DNA of 64,000 nucleotides from Gari tellinella (GCA_922989275.2 OV277861.1:21358479-21422478), one strand, 5' to 3'; positions 50,551 to 61,992 are shown, counted from the stretch's first letter. A program made the numbers and translations. Notes: generated from the sequence alone by a model not told the origin.

Positions 50551-50640
50551 AAACTGAAAGCCATGGGGACCAGCTCCAACCCACAGCAGGTAGCCAAGAA
50601 AATTGTTGAGCAGATTCCCAAGACAGACTTCTTTGAAAAG
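50551..50640 (+). CDS. RARS1: Arginyl-tRNA synthetase: exon 4
   Basis: 30 codons, phase 0. Acceptor TTTTACAG, donor GTACCA (weaker than the others). It reads K-L-K-A-M-G-T-S-S-N-P-Q-Q-V-A-K-K-I-V-E-Q-I-P, the linker between Add-1 elements found in cytosolic ArgRS. Confidence 0.88.
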
Positions 50641-50694
50641 GTACCAGTCAGAGCTCCAGATAAGGAGTAAAGAAAATATGTCTAAAACAAAATG

Positions 50695-51195
50695 TCAAAG
50701 CTACTCCATAGCCTATTTCTAGTATTGAAGATAGGTGATCACTTAAAGCAGGTTGAAAGTAAAGCAGAATGTGCCTTCAGGCACATTCTACTTGACTTTC
50801 ATCCTGATTTAAAGACATCTCCTGGTGTCCCTTTGATCATAACGCCTTGTCAGACAATTTCCTTGCAAAAATCATGGGTCTTGTGGACATGTAGGTAGCA
50901 AAGAACCAATGGAGCTTCTCATGTGAGACCCGATCTTTATATTTGATAGTTTTGTTAGAAATAACCATTGAAAATCACTAGAGCATGAGTATAATCTGGG
51001 CTTCACCAGGTAAACTGGTTGTGATGCATGCTTTGCCAGTTAAATTCTCACACTATCGAGACATTGTGGGGGGAGTCATCTGCTAGAATATAGAAATGTT
51101 TTCTTATGATATATGACTGTATAAATTGGATTTATTTTCTTCAATGGAGGAATAAATTAAAGGCATAAAATGTATATCTATGGAGTAATGGGTTA
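50695..51195 (+). mobile_element. TTAA-type hairpin MITE A with internal insertion
   Basis: Left CTACTCCATAGCC (TTAA lost), hairpin 50735-50815, then about 250 bp of unrelated sequence, then the usual right part from ATCTGCTAGAATATAGAAAT to GGAGTAATGGGTTAA (51195). Confidence 0.72.
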
Positions 51196-51343
51196 AAGTA
51201 AACATGTCTAAAACAAATTGTCTTGCAGGGATAAGGGAACTAAAGTGGGACTAGGCTATTACTTTTCATCTGGCATTGATGGTTGGGTGTCAACTGCCAC
51301 ATCAAATATTTGGATTTATCTTCAAACATTGTTTTAACATTTA

Positions 51344-51570
51344 ATCCTTAACCCCTTTTTACACACTTGATTAATTCTTACACAGAAGAAAATAAATCCA
51401 ATTTATACAGTACTAATGAACATGCAACGTAAGAAATGTTTCCTATATTCCAGCAGATGGTAGCATAAATCAGGCTGAAAGTAAAAGCAGAATGCGCTTT
51501 AAGGCGCATTCTGCCGTTCTTTTAACCTGCTTTAAGTGGTTGTCTGTTTCCAAAATGAAAAAACATCCCA
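51344..51570 (-). mobile_element. TTAA-type hairpin MITE A, worn copy in reverse orientation
   Basis: Starts TTAACCCCTTTTTACACAC. The hairpin holds GAATGCGCTTTAAGGCGC (its exact centre is TTAA). The right end is decayed (CATCCCATGGG). Confidence 0.7.
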
Positions 51571-51812
51571 TGGGAAAAATTGTTGATAAAATAAGAATTT
51601 TAATCTTTTCTTCTGTATATCTCTATTTTATATCTATACCAAAACCCAAGAAAAAAACGCAATAAGCTAGTTTTGCTTTTGTTTCAATCCTATGTTTGTG
51701 TAACGCATGTAAATATTTGAAATAAGATGTGAGAATTAACATTGTTGTCAGATCCCGTTATTGTTTTATTTAGTATGAGTAGGATTAAAATGAACTGTTG
51801 TATTTATCACAG

Positions 51813-51991
51813 CTGGAGGTAGCAGGGCCAGGATTTATCAACGTATACCTCAGCAAAGACTATGTTGCTAAACAAGTTGCTGATGTTCTGCGCAATGGTG
51901 TCAGGCCACCATGTATAAACCTCAAGCGTAGGGTAGTAATAGACTTCTCCGCCCCCAACATTGCCAAGGAGATGCATGTTGGACATCTAAG
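51813..51991 (+). CDS. RARS1: Arginyl-tRNA synthetase: exon 5 (HIGH motif)
   Basis: 59 codons plus two bases. Acceptor TTATCACAG, donor GTACGA (51992), phase 2. It reads E-V-A-G-P-G-F-I-N-V-Y-L ... V-I-D-F-S-A-P-N-I-A-K-E-M-H-V-G-H-L-R. The H-V-G-H tetrad is the class I HIGH motif that binds ATP in the Rossmann-fold catalytic domain. Confidence 0.95.
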
Positions 51992-52065
51992 GTACGATAC
52001 AAGTTTTCTACACTTTTTATATCCCTGGCATAATTATGGTGATTGTTCTGTGAATCCATACAAAG

Positions 52066-52552
52066 TTAGCCCATTGCCCCATAGCCTGTTTCTAGTATTC
52101 AAGGCAGGTAGCAACTTAAAACAGGTTGAAAGTAAAGCAGAATGTGCCTTAACTCTTTGAACCCTAGTCCCGCATATAGGCGTGCTTTTCAAACAGTGTA
52201 CATGTGAATAGTACACATGTCATATGCAAACAGTGAAGACCCAGATCAGAGGGCTCCAAAAGGAGCCCTCTGATCAGGGTCTTCACTGTTTGTCACAATG
52301 CCAAACATGGACTAAATCAACCCTTAAAAGTCAGAAATGGACTACTCTAAAATGGAAACTGGAATTGTCCATTTAAAGTTTCAGGGAGGAAAGAGTTAAT
52401 GCGTTTTCTGCTTTACTCTCAGCCTGATTTAAGCTATCTGCTGCTAGGATATGGAACATACTTTTTATGCTGCATATTCAGGACTGTATAAATTGGAACT
52501 ATTTCTTTAGTAGTGGAATAAATTAAAGCCGTATAAAGGCATAATGGGTTAA
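52066..52552 (+). mobile_element. TTAA-type hairpin MITE A split at its central TTAA by MITE C
   Basis: Outer copy from TTAGCCCATTGCCCCATAG to GCATAATGGGTTAA. Its hairpin centre GTGCCTTAA...TTAATGCG is split exactly at TTAA by the insertion 52149-52399. Confidence 0.84.
52149..52399 (+). mobile_element. TTAA-type hairpin MITE C
   Basis: 251 bp from TTAACTCTTTGAACCCT to TCAGGGAGGAAAGAGTTAA. The hairpin is AAACAGTGAAGACCCAGATC...GATCAGGGTCTTCACTGTTT with GGGCTCCAAAAGGAGCCC at the tip. TTAA on both sides is the target. Confidence 0.85.
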
Positions 52553-52725
52553 CATGATTTTACTGTCTCATGTAGCATCATCAACACATACTATAAGGCT
52601 TGGATACTTGTACAGTTGTTATAATAGACTATTTTTAATCCACCCATATCACCAACATTGGTTTGAATCCATCATGCTCTGTTGGTCAATAGCAAATTGT
52701 GATTTTTTTCTGTGTATTTTTGCAG

Positions 52726-52909
52726 GTCAACAATTATTGGTGAGAGTATTTCCCGTCTATTGGAGTGGGTGGGGCATGATGTTTTACGGCTGAACCATCT
52801 TGGGGACTGGGGCACACAATTTGGGATGTTGATTGCTCATCTCCAGGATAAGTTCCCCAACTACTACACCGTCTCCCCTCCCATACAGGATCTACAAGCA
52901 TTTTACAAG
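52726..52909 (+). CDS. RARS1: Arginyl-tRNA synthetase: exon 6
   Basis: 184 nt, one base completing the split Arg codon then 61 codons. Acceptor TTTTTGCAG, donor [30 protein letters not shown] and A-H-L-Q-D-K-F-P are hallmark blocks of the ArgRS catalytic domain near the arginine pocket. Confidence 0.96.
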
Positions 52910-52972
52910 GTAAGTTAAGTAAAATATTTTATGAAGATGTATTGAATTACATAAATAGTATATTTTTACATA

Positions 52973-53637
52973 TACAGTAAAACCTCTCTATTACAAACAT
53001 TAAAAAGAAGACAAACTAGAACAATATGAATTAAAATGGAGACATTTTTGTTAGCTTATACAAGTATCCGAAATGCTTAACTAAACGTGTTTTTTTCTTT
53101 CTTAATGTATTACTGACAAAAAATCCCATTTCTTTTCTTTTCTTTCCTTTTACTCACCTATTCTTTTTACTTTTTTCTATTATTTTCATAATCACCACCT
53201 CTATACCCTCCAACAAACTATGACTGTCAGAATATGTCAATACTTTTTAATCGACAATTTCTTCAAATGCAATTTTCATGTTTATTGTTCGTTATTCGGT
53301 AATATATTGTTATCATAAAACTGATTCATGTAGATGCCATGTCTTGACAATATATTGCATGTTCTGTATAACTGATGTATAACATGATTATTGTATTTGT
53401 TATGCATTGTATTTTTGACGGAAATAAAATTAATTACAAAAAAAAAAACATTAAAAAGAAAGCTAGTTGATTACACAAGTGTAATAGCCAGTTGACAGCT
53501 TAAAGCAAGATGACAGTAAAACAGAAAGCTCCTTAAGGAGCTTTCTGTTTTACTTTAACCTTGCTTTAAGCATTCACCTGTCCTAAACTCTAACGATAAA
53601 CACACTTTATTGGCCCAAATAAAGAGGTTTTAATGTA
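52973..53637. mobile_element. TA-type hairpin MITE D, interrupted by a poly(A) retroposon
   Basis: Ends TACAGTAAAACCTCTCTATTAC and AATAAAGAGGTTTTAATGTA. The hairpin core 53500-53575 (GCTTAAAGCAAGATGACAGT arms, AAGCTCCTTAAGGAGCTT centre) is intact. The insertion at 53010-53447 lies in the left part. Confidence 0.78.
53010..53447 (+). mobile_element. Retroposon 3' fragment with poly(A) tail and 13-bp duplication
   Basis: 438 bp ending GGAAATAAAATTAATTAC plus about ten A, flanked by ACATTAAAAAGAA (52997-53009 and 53448-53460). This pattern marks reverse-transcribed insertion of an L1- or RTE-type tail. No coding part is present. Confidence 0.75.
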
Positions 53638-53839
53638 CAATATACTAAAAGAGTTTATCTTGCTCAAGGTTTCATGTTCAATTATCTTGTGACGTTTTAA
53701 ATGAATTATTGATATGTATCTTTAAGTAACCTTAAAATAGAATACCCACAGGCAGTATTTAATATGAGTGGTTGCTAAGCTAAACATATAATATTGCAGA
53801 TTGCTCCTCAAGAATAGGTTTACTCTGCATTAAACCGTA

Positions 53840-54195
53840 ACCTATAAAGAAATTTCTACATAAAATTTATTCATCAAATGACTGCATAACCCTTCCAACA
53901 CGGAAAACCTGTATTCAGGACTCTTTGCAAACCAGTTTGATGCAGATAAGGTATCATTAAATAGGTTGCCTGATTGGGATTCAAACTGCAGTACTCCCTC
54001 TCTATAACGGCCCTCCTTACAAGTTACAACGGTTCCCTCCTTACAACCACCATTGCCGCTGTTGTCCAAACAATATAATAATGTCCAACCTTTACATGGC
54101 TGCATTATCGTCACGTTAAGGCCCACATGGAAGATTGGGCTTGCCTAAATGTGTAGCCTCAGTAAATAAAGTCGTCATTATTATTATTATTATTA
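53840..54195 (+). repeat. LINE 3' tail fragment
   Basis: Non-coding sequence ending GCCTCAGTAAATAAAGTCGTC followed by six ATT units, the same kind of end as the LINE at 24600-24624. No ORF. Confidence 0.5.
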
Positions 54196-54300
54196 AAATT
54201 GTCTCGAAAAAAAGTTCATCAGGATAGTAATACACTCAATTTATAAAGTTCAAGTGACTTATCCAAATTATTTTTACCGTGGTGACATATAGGATCTTTC

Positions 54301-54792
54301 ATGAGTCAATGTTTAAGACAAGCTGATCTCAACCAAGTCTTGGAAGCTAAGTCTGCACTGTCATTGCCTGAATCTGATATGGATCTTCCTTATTCGGATT
54401 TCAAACCACAGATATCTAAATTTATTTTAAGAAATTGGCAGGAGTCTTGGAGTGGGGAAACTCACAACAAACTCCATGCCATTAAACCTGTATTAGGTGA
54501 AAGTTTAAACTCATGCCGGTCGATTCGCCGAGATGAGGTAGTTTTAGCTAGACTAAGAATTGGACATTCTTATATTACACATTCATATCTTTTAAAACGT
54601 GAGGTTCAACCAGAATGTTTATTTTGTTTTGAACCTTACACAATTCAGCACATTCTTATTGATTGTGCTGATTTAACTATGATTAGAAATAGGTTCTTTC
54701 AGGCAGATTCCCTGCGGGAACTGTTTGAATTTGTAGATGTTTATAAAATACTTGAATTTTTAAAAGACATTAATTTATATTATAAGATTTGA
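54301..54792 (+). CDS. LINE ORF2 C-terminal fragment
   Basis: 163 codons ending at 54792. The block R-L-R-I-G-H-S-Y-I-T-H-S-Y-L-L is followed by P-E-C-L-F-C and Q-H-I-L-I-D-C, the C-terminal region after the RNase H domain of I/Nimb- or Tad-like LINEs. The upstream enzyme domains are missing, so this is a 5'-truncated insertion in RARS1 intron 6. The first Met is probably not a natural start. Confidence 0.72.
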   Translation: MSQCLRQADLNQVLEAKSALSLPESDMDLPYSDFKPQISKFILRNWQESWSGETHNKLHAIKPVLGESLNSCRSIRRDEVVLARLRIGHSYITHSYLLKREVQPECLFCFEPYTIQHILIDCADLTMIRNRFFQADSLRELFEFVDVYKILEFLKDINLYYKI

Positions 54793-55002
54793 AATGTTAT
54801 ATTTTTTTAAAAAAGACAAATTTTAGTATGTTGATTATGTTTTGTTCATATTTTGTTTACTTTCCCGTTGATCGGGACTGACATTGACGTAATCTATTTG
54901 TTGATATTGTTTTAAATTTTTTATTGTCATTATTTATTCGGCTCTAAATGACCTTTTTGTGTCGATAGGCCGTAAAACACCATTCATTCATTCATTCATT
55001 CT
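54793..55002 (+). other. 3' tail of the intron 6 LINE
   Basis: Ends GTCGATAGGCCGTAAAACACC followed by four to five ATTC units (54980-55000). It belongs to the fragment at 54301-54792. Confidence 0.68.
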
Positions 55003-55279
55003 CAACCAAGTCTAGAATTGAAATGTTATTAAGCGAGCCTTGTCTTAAACATCTTCGAGTGACAGATTCTTTTTCTTACATAACTGACGATTTTAAGCTA
55101 TTTTTAAAAGCAATAGGCTTTTATGGAATTTCAGTGGTGTAATTAAACGCCTTTATAAACAGTGACATTATAATGACATCACGGAATTGATCTCACACAT
55201 GTTGGAGACAAGTACATGTATATTCAAGATCGTTGTTCACTATTGAAAACAGGGGTAGTTATGTGAGAAAGTTTTGGTT

Positions 55280-55712
55280 TTCTCCATTGGAGCACCTTCA
55301 TCAGACTGTGACATCCACAGGAAAGTGAAGTCACAAGGCGGGTTTACTATTGGACTGGCCTGTAGATACAGTGGAGAATCTGTTATTCTTTCCCGTTTAA
55401 ACGCAAACGTGCTCAAACGCAAAACACTAAAACGTAGAAAAGTACAACTTTTTGACAATTCTGATAATTCATCTTTATATTGGTGGCAAACAGTTTGGAG
55501 CCTGATCAGACGCCGGGTTACCCGGCGTCTGATCTGGCTCCAAACTGTTTGCAGTGAAAATAATAGTTTTAGCGTAAACGCGTTTATTGGGAAAGAATAA
55601 CAGATTCTCCACTGTAGTGCTGACTACTGGGAACCAGTCCAGTAGTAAACCCGCCCTGTGACGTCACTTTCCAGCGGATGTCACAGTCCGATGATGGTGC
55701 TCCAACGGAGAA
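55280..55712. mobile_element. Fold-back element with long inverted arms
   Basis: Arms of about 130-140 bp (TTCTCCATTGGAGCACCTTC on the left, its inverse GGTGCTCCAACGGAGAA on the right) with shared blocks ACAGTGGAGAATCTGTTATT and AATAACAGATTCTCCACTGT. The centre (55485-55553) is a further near-perfect hairpin AAACAGTTTGGAGCCTGATC around GACGCCGGGTTACCCGGCGTC. No ORF. Confidence 0.82.
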
Positions 55713-55857
55713 CTCAAACTGTCACCAAGATAAAAATAATTTGGATAAGTCACTAGAACTTCATAAAGTGACTTAAAAATTGTTGTCTGCTGTTTTTCTT
55801 AAAGCTTCATATTGGACATATTGGACATTTTGACAGAAAATAAACATAATGATGAGT

Positions 55858-55926
55858 GGCAAACAGTTTGAATCCAGACCAGACGCCGTGTTACGCTGCG
55901 TCTGATCTGGATTCAAGCTGTTTGCA
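55858..55926. repeat. Isolated hairpin of the AAACAGTTTG type
   Basis: GCAAACAGTTTGAATCCAGA and TCTGGATTCAAGCTGTTTGC around CAGACGCCGTGTTACGCTGCGTCTG. Same design as the centre of the fold-back element 370 bp upstream. Confidence 0.75.
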
Positions 55927-56172
55927 AATGTTAGCCATTTTCACTCCCTATTACGACTCCCTCGGAAACAACGCACACACTTTGTGTCATCATTTTGGTG
56001 TCGCTGTCGAAAGGGAGCCCTGTATTTGTCACATAGATTCTGTTTCTATAAAAATAAAAGAGCCTGGACCAATTTCTTGCAGACACCATTTCAACAGTCT
56101 ATAGCAGTCACTCAGTATATGTAAAGGGTTAACTGAACTTTGACTGTAAATCCTGTATCTTTTGTTCATCAG

Positions 56173-56302
56173 GAATCTAAGGTTCGCTTTGATCAGGACC
56201 AGGAGTTTAAGAAAAGGGCATACAGTGCTGTTGTACAACTACAGAACTATGAGGAGAAGCACATGAAGGCGTGGAAACTGATCTGTGACGTGTCACGTAA
56301 AG
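56173..56302 (+). CDS. RARS1: Arginyl-tRNA synthetase: exon 7 (last exon in window)
   Basis: 43 codons plus one base. Acceptor TTCATCAG, donor GTAAGG (56303), phase 1. It reads [17 protein letters not shown] ... [12 protein letters not shown], the helical insertion of the ArgRS catalytic domain. The next block of the family (with K-I-Y-D and E-R-G-E-S) was looked for to 64000 and not found, so the gene continues beyond the window. Confidence 0.94.
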
Positions 56303-56484
56303 GTAAGGCAGTGAGGTTTTAGTGTTTTTTATGCCCCGCACATAGTCGGGCATATTGTTTTTGGTCTGTCTGTCTATTTGTTTGTTTGTCCGTCCATCTG
56401 TTTGTCTGCATACAACTTTAACCTTGGCCATAACTTTAGAAGTACAGTCTTGGGACATAATTATTCGCCACCCTGCGAAAAAGT

Positions 56485-57295
56485 CAGGGGTGTAAAATTC
56501 TTTCAAAAGCTACTCGCCCTGTAGGACTAGTAACTACTGAAATCCACTCGCCCTTCAGCAACTTTTGCTCGTCCGCGAATTTTCATATATAATTCATATG
56601 TATTAAAACTTTAAGTAAAACTTTCACAATTGTCTTAATTATATTTATCTAAAGTCGAAAATATCAACTTATAGAAACATACTGTTTAACTCTTTCAATT
56701 CTTGTGGGTCTTGTCATCGTTTCGACATCCCTGCTGACGCCGCTATTTTACTCCAAAGAACGACTGTAAGATAGTTTTGCTAGTTTGTTTACATTTTGAC
56801 ATAAAGCAGGAAATCTAACGGTGCTTCCGTTTTTTTCGGCATGTAAAATTTTGACTCGTTCAAATTAGGTACGAAATCGTCGAAGCTTTATATTAAGAAA
56901 TGTTCGCAGTTTGACGGATGATTGAACAATAAAACACGTTGTAACACTGTTATGCATACTTTAATTTTATAAGTCAAATAAATATTTGAACCATCGCTCA
57001 ATACTTTTAACACAAATAAACCTTTTGGGCCAAAACTTTCTTACTTAAAAGGCCGAATAAAGAAGAAACAAGCAGGTGCCCGTGATTCGCGTGAATAGGA
57101 ATGCCTCTAACTTCTTCGTCGATAATAGTGAAATGAACAACATTGTAGAAAATGTGTCTTTGATGTTGACACACGCGGTTTAATTTGAACTCTTATTACA
57201 CTGAGCAAAGGTGTTAGTTAGGAAAATACCAGACCAAAAGATCCACTCGCCCTGAAGGTCGAGCATATATTTAAAAGCACTATTTTACACCCCTG
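56485..57295. mobile_element. hAT-like MITE (CAGGGGTGTAAAAT ends) in the mariner-type element
   Basis: 811 bp. Left end CAGGGGTGTAAAATTCTTTC, right end (reverse complement) CAGGGGTGTAAAATAGTGCT. Both ends carry ACTCGCCCT words. Flanking direct repeat AAAGT (56480-56484 and 57296-57300). Confidence 0.78.
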
Positions 57296-57310
57296 AAAGT
57301 TGCTTATTTT

Positions 57311-58994
57311 TAGCTCACCTGGCACCAAGGTGAGCTATTTTGATCGTGCTGTGTCCGTCGTTCGTCGTCAACAATTTCTTCAAACGACTTCTCCTCCTAG
57401 ACTACTGGATGGATTTTCACCAAACTTGGCAGGAAAGATCCTTGTATGGTCCTCTTTCAAAGCTGTTCAAACATTTCCGGTCCATTGCACAAATCTAGGT
57501 CACAGGAGCTAAAAATAGATTTTTGCAATGAAAACTTAAAAAATCTTCTTGTCTGAAACCACAGTACCCTGAGCTTAGATATTTGACACAACGCATTGTC
57601 TTCAGGTCCTCTATCAAGATTGTTCAAATTATGTCCCTGGGGTCAAAAATGACCCCGCCCCGGGGTCGTAATTTTACATAGAGTTATTTAGTGAAATCTT
57701 CAAACATCTTTTTCTCTGAAACTAATATGGCCAGAGCTTTAATATTTGGCATGGTGACACTTCTGGAAGCCCTTAACCAATATTGTAAATATGGTTCCGG
57801 TCCGTTGCATATCTAGGTCACAGGAGCTAAAAATAGATTTTTTCCAATTAAAACTTAAAAAATCTTCTTGTCCGAAACCACAGTACCCTGAGCTTAGATA
57901 TTTGGCATAAAGCATCATCTTCAGGTCCTCTATCAAGAATGTTCAAATTATGTCCCTGGGGTAAAAAATGACCCCGCCCCGGGGGTCATAGTTTTACAAA
58001 GAGTTATATAGTGAAATCTTCAAACATGTATTTCTCTGAAACTAATATGGCCAGAGCTTTGATATTTGGCATGGTGACATTTCTCGAAGTCCTTAACCAA
58101 TATTGTAAATATGGTTCCGGTCCGTTGCATATCTAGGTCACAGGAGCTAAAAATAGATTTTTTTCCAATTAAAACTTAAAAAATCTTCTTGTCCGAAACC
58201 ACAGTACCCTGAGCTTAGATATTTGGCATAAAGCATCATCTTCAGGTCCTCTATCAAGAATGTTCAAATTATGTCCCTGGGGTCAAAAATGACCCCGCCC
58301 CGGGGGTCATAGTTTTACAAAGAGTTATATAGTGAAATCTTCAAACATGTATTTCTCTGAAACTAATATGGCCAGAGCTTTGATATTTGGCATGGTGACA
58401 TTTCTTGAAGTCCTTAACCAAAATTGTAAATATGGTTCCGGTCCGTTGCATATCTAGGTCACAGGAGCTAAAAATAGATTTTTTTCAATGAAAACTCAAA
58501 AAAATCTTCTTGTCTGAAACCACAGTACCCTGAGCTTACGATATTTGGCACAAAGCATCATCTTTAGGTCCTCTTTCAATGTTGTTCAAATTATGTCCCT
58601 GGGGTCAAAACTGCCAAGGCCCTATGGGGTTGCAGTTTTACATAGAGTTACATAGTGAAATCTTCTCTGAAACTATTATGGCCAGAGCTTTGATATTTAG
58701 CATTATAGTGACACTTTTTGATGTGTTTTTTACCAATATTGCTGAAATGGTTCAGGTCTGTTGCATATCTGGGTCACATTAGCTAAAAATAGATTTTTTT
58801 TAATGAAAAGTCTTCCTGTCTGAAACCATCCATTTACAAAATATTTGACAGAACACTTAAATTTCATTATAAGTTCATCAGCAAGATTTTTGAAATTATG
58901 TCTCTGGGGTAAAAAATGATCTCATCCCAGGGGTCATGTGACCCTTGTGTTGGTTTTTCCAGTTAGCGATATTTAGGCCCGCATGGGCCTCTTG
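57311..58994. repeat. Hairpin-capped modular repeat with ~320-bp tandem core (copy 2)
   Basis: The left cap is AGCTCACCTGGCACCAAGGTGAGCT, followed by a GTCCGTCG run. The right cap is GGCCCGCATGGGCC. The core is 4 to 5 units of 318-321 bp (ATCTAGGTCACAGGAGCTAA near 57493, 57811, 58131 and 58452). Each unit has a palindrome TGACCCCGCCCCGGGGTC-like word. The caps match those of 2458-3288 in opposite orientation, but the cores differ. Confidence 0.78.
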
Positions 58995-60232
58995 TTATCA
59001 GTTTTTCTCACCTGTTTATTAGAAATAAAACTTTAGACAACATTCATTGTCGTTCTGTTTAAAATGTTTTTTTTTGTCTCGAACTGAGCATGTGATTACT
59101 TGGTTCTTGTTGCTAGGTAATTGTAGAATGTATATGCAAAATTTGGACCATGTTCACAGTACATTGTATATGGTTGCCAAGGTAACAATATATTAGAGTT
59201 ATGTAAAACTACACCAAATTAACGAAGACCTTACATATTCCATTAAAAATCAAATAAGAAAATATCAATCTAAAGCTGTTTTACTTCATTTTAAGTCCCA
59301 CAGTTCTAAAATTCAATACATAAACTTGATTCTCCATAGACTCCCATGTTAATTTTAGCATTTATATATATATATGCATGTCAGTAAACTTGAACATTAA
59401 CAATTTCTATAACTTTCTTTAGTTTCCTTTTGAAAGGGCACTATTGTGTGGAAGAATATGTTTTTTAATTAAAATATTCTTCAATTCTAAGCTATTTGTT
59501 CCATTTGTTACCATGGCAACCAGTTTAGTGGAACGAGTTAAATTTTTCATTTATATTCTAAAGTTGCCTAGCAACAGAAGTTTTGGTCCAAACAACAGAA
59601 AATAAATCTACATTTGTATATCTGAAAAGTTTACACCCCAACTTTTAAACTGGCCTACACTGTTGTGAAATTTTATGTTTGACAGTTTTGTGGTATCACA
59701 CGTAATGAGAAAAATGTGTGGAAAAAATGCCAAAATTTCGCATGGTGGCTAATAATTATGTCCCATAACTGTACATGCAATTGAGACTTTACATTTGGCA
59801 TGTGTACTCAATTCAAGAAGTTCAGTACAAGTTGGGTCATGTCAGGCAAAGGTCAAGGTCATATAGATGTCATTTAAAGGTAAAATAGACTTTAGCTCAG
59901 TTTAAAATGGGTCATGTTCAACAAAGGTCAAAGTCATTTCAAGGTCAGAGAGACTTAACTTTACATTTGTCATAACTTTTGAACAACGTGATACAGACTT
60001 CATATTTGTACTCAATTCATGCAGCTGTAGAGTTCAGTATAAACTTGGTCTTGGTCTGACAAAGGTCAATGTCATTTAGAGGTCAAATAGGTGGAATTTA
60101 ACACCGGGAGTTTCACATTTCAATTTCTGCTGTGACCTTGATCTTTGACTTTAATTATAGAAGAAGATTATCTTGAACATATGTCACATTAGCTATGGGA
60201 ACCAAATTTGGTATGAGGCGCGCGGGGAATCT

Positions 60233-61522
60233 TCACACCTCGTCATTTTAGCACTCGTTACACAAATGTATCAGTGTGTGTTCGCTTACATTATTTGAAT
60301 TGTGTGCACCTGAATAGAATTGCTTATTGATTAAAGCTGATCAAAATAAGAGCAAAACAAATTAACATTTCTTAAATTAGAATAAGAGAGGTAAAAACTT
60401 TGGTGGTTATGAAAGGGAGATATTTCATTATACAGAAATCGTAATGCACAATGATGAACTATTTACACATTGCTAAATGTTTCGATTCAAGCAATAACAA
60501 TGCAACATTACGATTTTAAAAACAACTTTAATATATACAAGTGGCCCGCTTGCTTTTAGTGTAACAAGCGTGGATAAATTAGTGATGTTTTTATTCATGT
60601 GTATATAACAGGCCTTTTCTGGTGCATCTACGAATGAGAAATTGTAAAAATAATTCCCAATTTGTAAAAAAAAAAAAAAAATCCCAAATCTGAAGATTTT
60701 TTTTTTTTTAAATTTTGATTTAAAAAGTCAAAAATCACATAAAAAAATAATAAAACAATTCAGGAAAACTAGCTAGCAGGTCTTTTTCTGATAATTTAGC
60801 AAAAATAAATGACATGAATTCCAAATTTGTTTCCCAAAATATTTAATTTTTTGCGCAAAAAAATTCCCAAATCTGACATTACATTTTTCTCAAAATGGCC
60901 AGAAAAAGGCCTGTATAATTATTATTTCTGTGCTAGTTGTGCTGCAGTTGTGCATTAGGTATATAAAGACCATGAATGAAAACAACGGTAATTTCTGACG
61001 TATGTTTTTATTGCAAATGTATAAATTAAGCAAGTTGACACCAAAAGATTTCTGACTTTTGTAGATGAATGTGTTAAAGATCAAATTAGTCATCTGTCCA
61101 ATTATCGTGTTAAAACGTACACGTTAATCTGATACATGTGTATACCCAACACTTCAACTGTGTGTCTTCACCACAGTACAAATTCGAACTTGAAACTTTG
61201 AACTACATACCACCTGAATCTCGAACTAAGGTGTTTGAGGTTTCAAAGTTTGAATGTAACTTCAAACTATGTGAGGGAAGTAACCATATATTGATTTTTG
61301 AATTATTATGATAAGAGTTATTTCCCCTAGACAAAATTATTTTTTTTACTTGGTCAACTGAGGACCACTGCCATAGCCTGACATGATACAGTAGAAGGCT
61401 TCTAAAAGGTGTAATCTTTTCAGTAATTTGATTGATGAAATCCATCATAAATTGATGTATTTGTACATCAGTCCATGAACTGAAGAGGTTAAAATCCAGA
61501 ATATTTGTGACTCTGGTAATCA
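60233..61522. other. AT-rich stretch without recognised features
   Basis: RARS1 intron 7. Only homopolymer runs (A15 near 60668, T13 near 60700) and small chance ORFs are seen. Confidence 0.45.
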
Positions 61523-61742
61523 GGGGCCCGTTTCATAAAACTTCTTAAGACAAATGTTGTCGTAAGTAAAACCTTTAAATACATTTAATTTCTGATTTCT
61601 CTATCTTATCCTGTCTTGTGACAAGACGATTCCAACAGGGTGTCACGGGGCAGTATTAGATGGAGCAAAAAAGAATAATTTAGAGTTATATAATCTGACT
61701 TACGACAACATTTGTCGTACGAAGTTTTATGAAACGGGCCCC
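61523..61742. mobile_element. MITE family F, copy 2
   Basis: GGGGCCCGTTTCATAAAACTTC to GAAGTTTTATGAAACGGGCCCC, 22-bp exact inverted ends. It is the same family as 46700-46943. The inner arm is worn. Confidence 0.85.
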
Positions 61743-61992
61743 TGGTCAGGGTTCAAATTCCTAGATCAGTACCTCATATTTTTAGGATCGATGTAAATGA
61801 GGAGTTGATCTGGCAACATGTCTCATGGAGTTGCGATATGACTGAAATACTGTTATTCAAAGTGACTTAAAACCCTATGTCAACAACAACAAATCTGATT
61901 GGACACACAGACATTACACTAAATATAAAACTGGAAGTTTCAGAGGTCACTGAATTAAGCAACCACTAATTTTTAAAAAACCCATATCCGAG

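Larger units (their letters stand above)
56445..59771. mobile_element. Mariner/Tc1-type non-autonomous element (TA target)
   Basis: Ends CAGTCTTGGGACATAATTAT and, on the reverse complement of the right, CAGTTATGGGACATAATTAT. The inverted repeat extends about 40 bp to GCCACCCTGCGAAA / GCCACCATGCGAAA. TA lies on both sides (56443-56444 and 59772-59773). It is swollen by a hAT-like MITE and a modular repeat. No transposase is recognised in the rest. Confidence 0.78.
56329..60232. repeat. Modular repeat with GCCCCGCACATAG cap, split by a mariner-type element
   Basis: The left part (56329-56444) holds TGCCCCGCACATAGTCGGGCA and a CCGTCCATCTG run. The right part (59772-60232) holds two diverged units with AAAGGTCAAGGTCAT and CTTTACATTTGGCAT-like words. 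Joining across one TA gives continuous repeat sequence (ATAACTTTAGAAGTACATGC). The right limit is uncertain. Confidence 0.6.
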
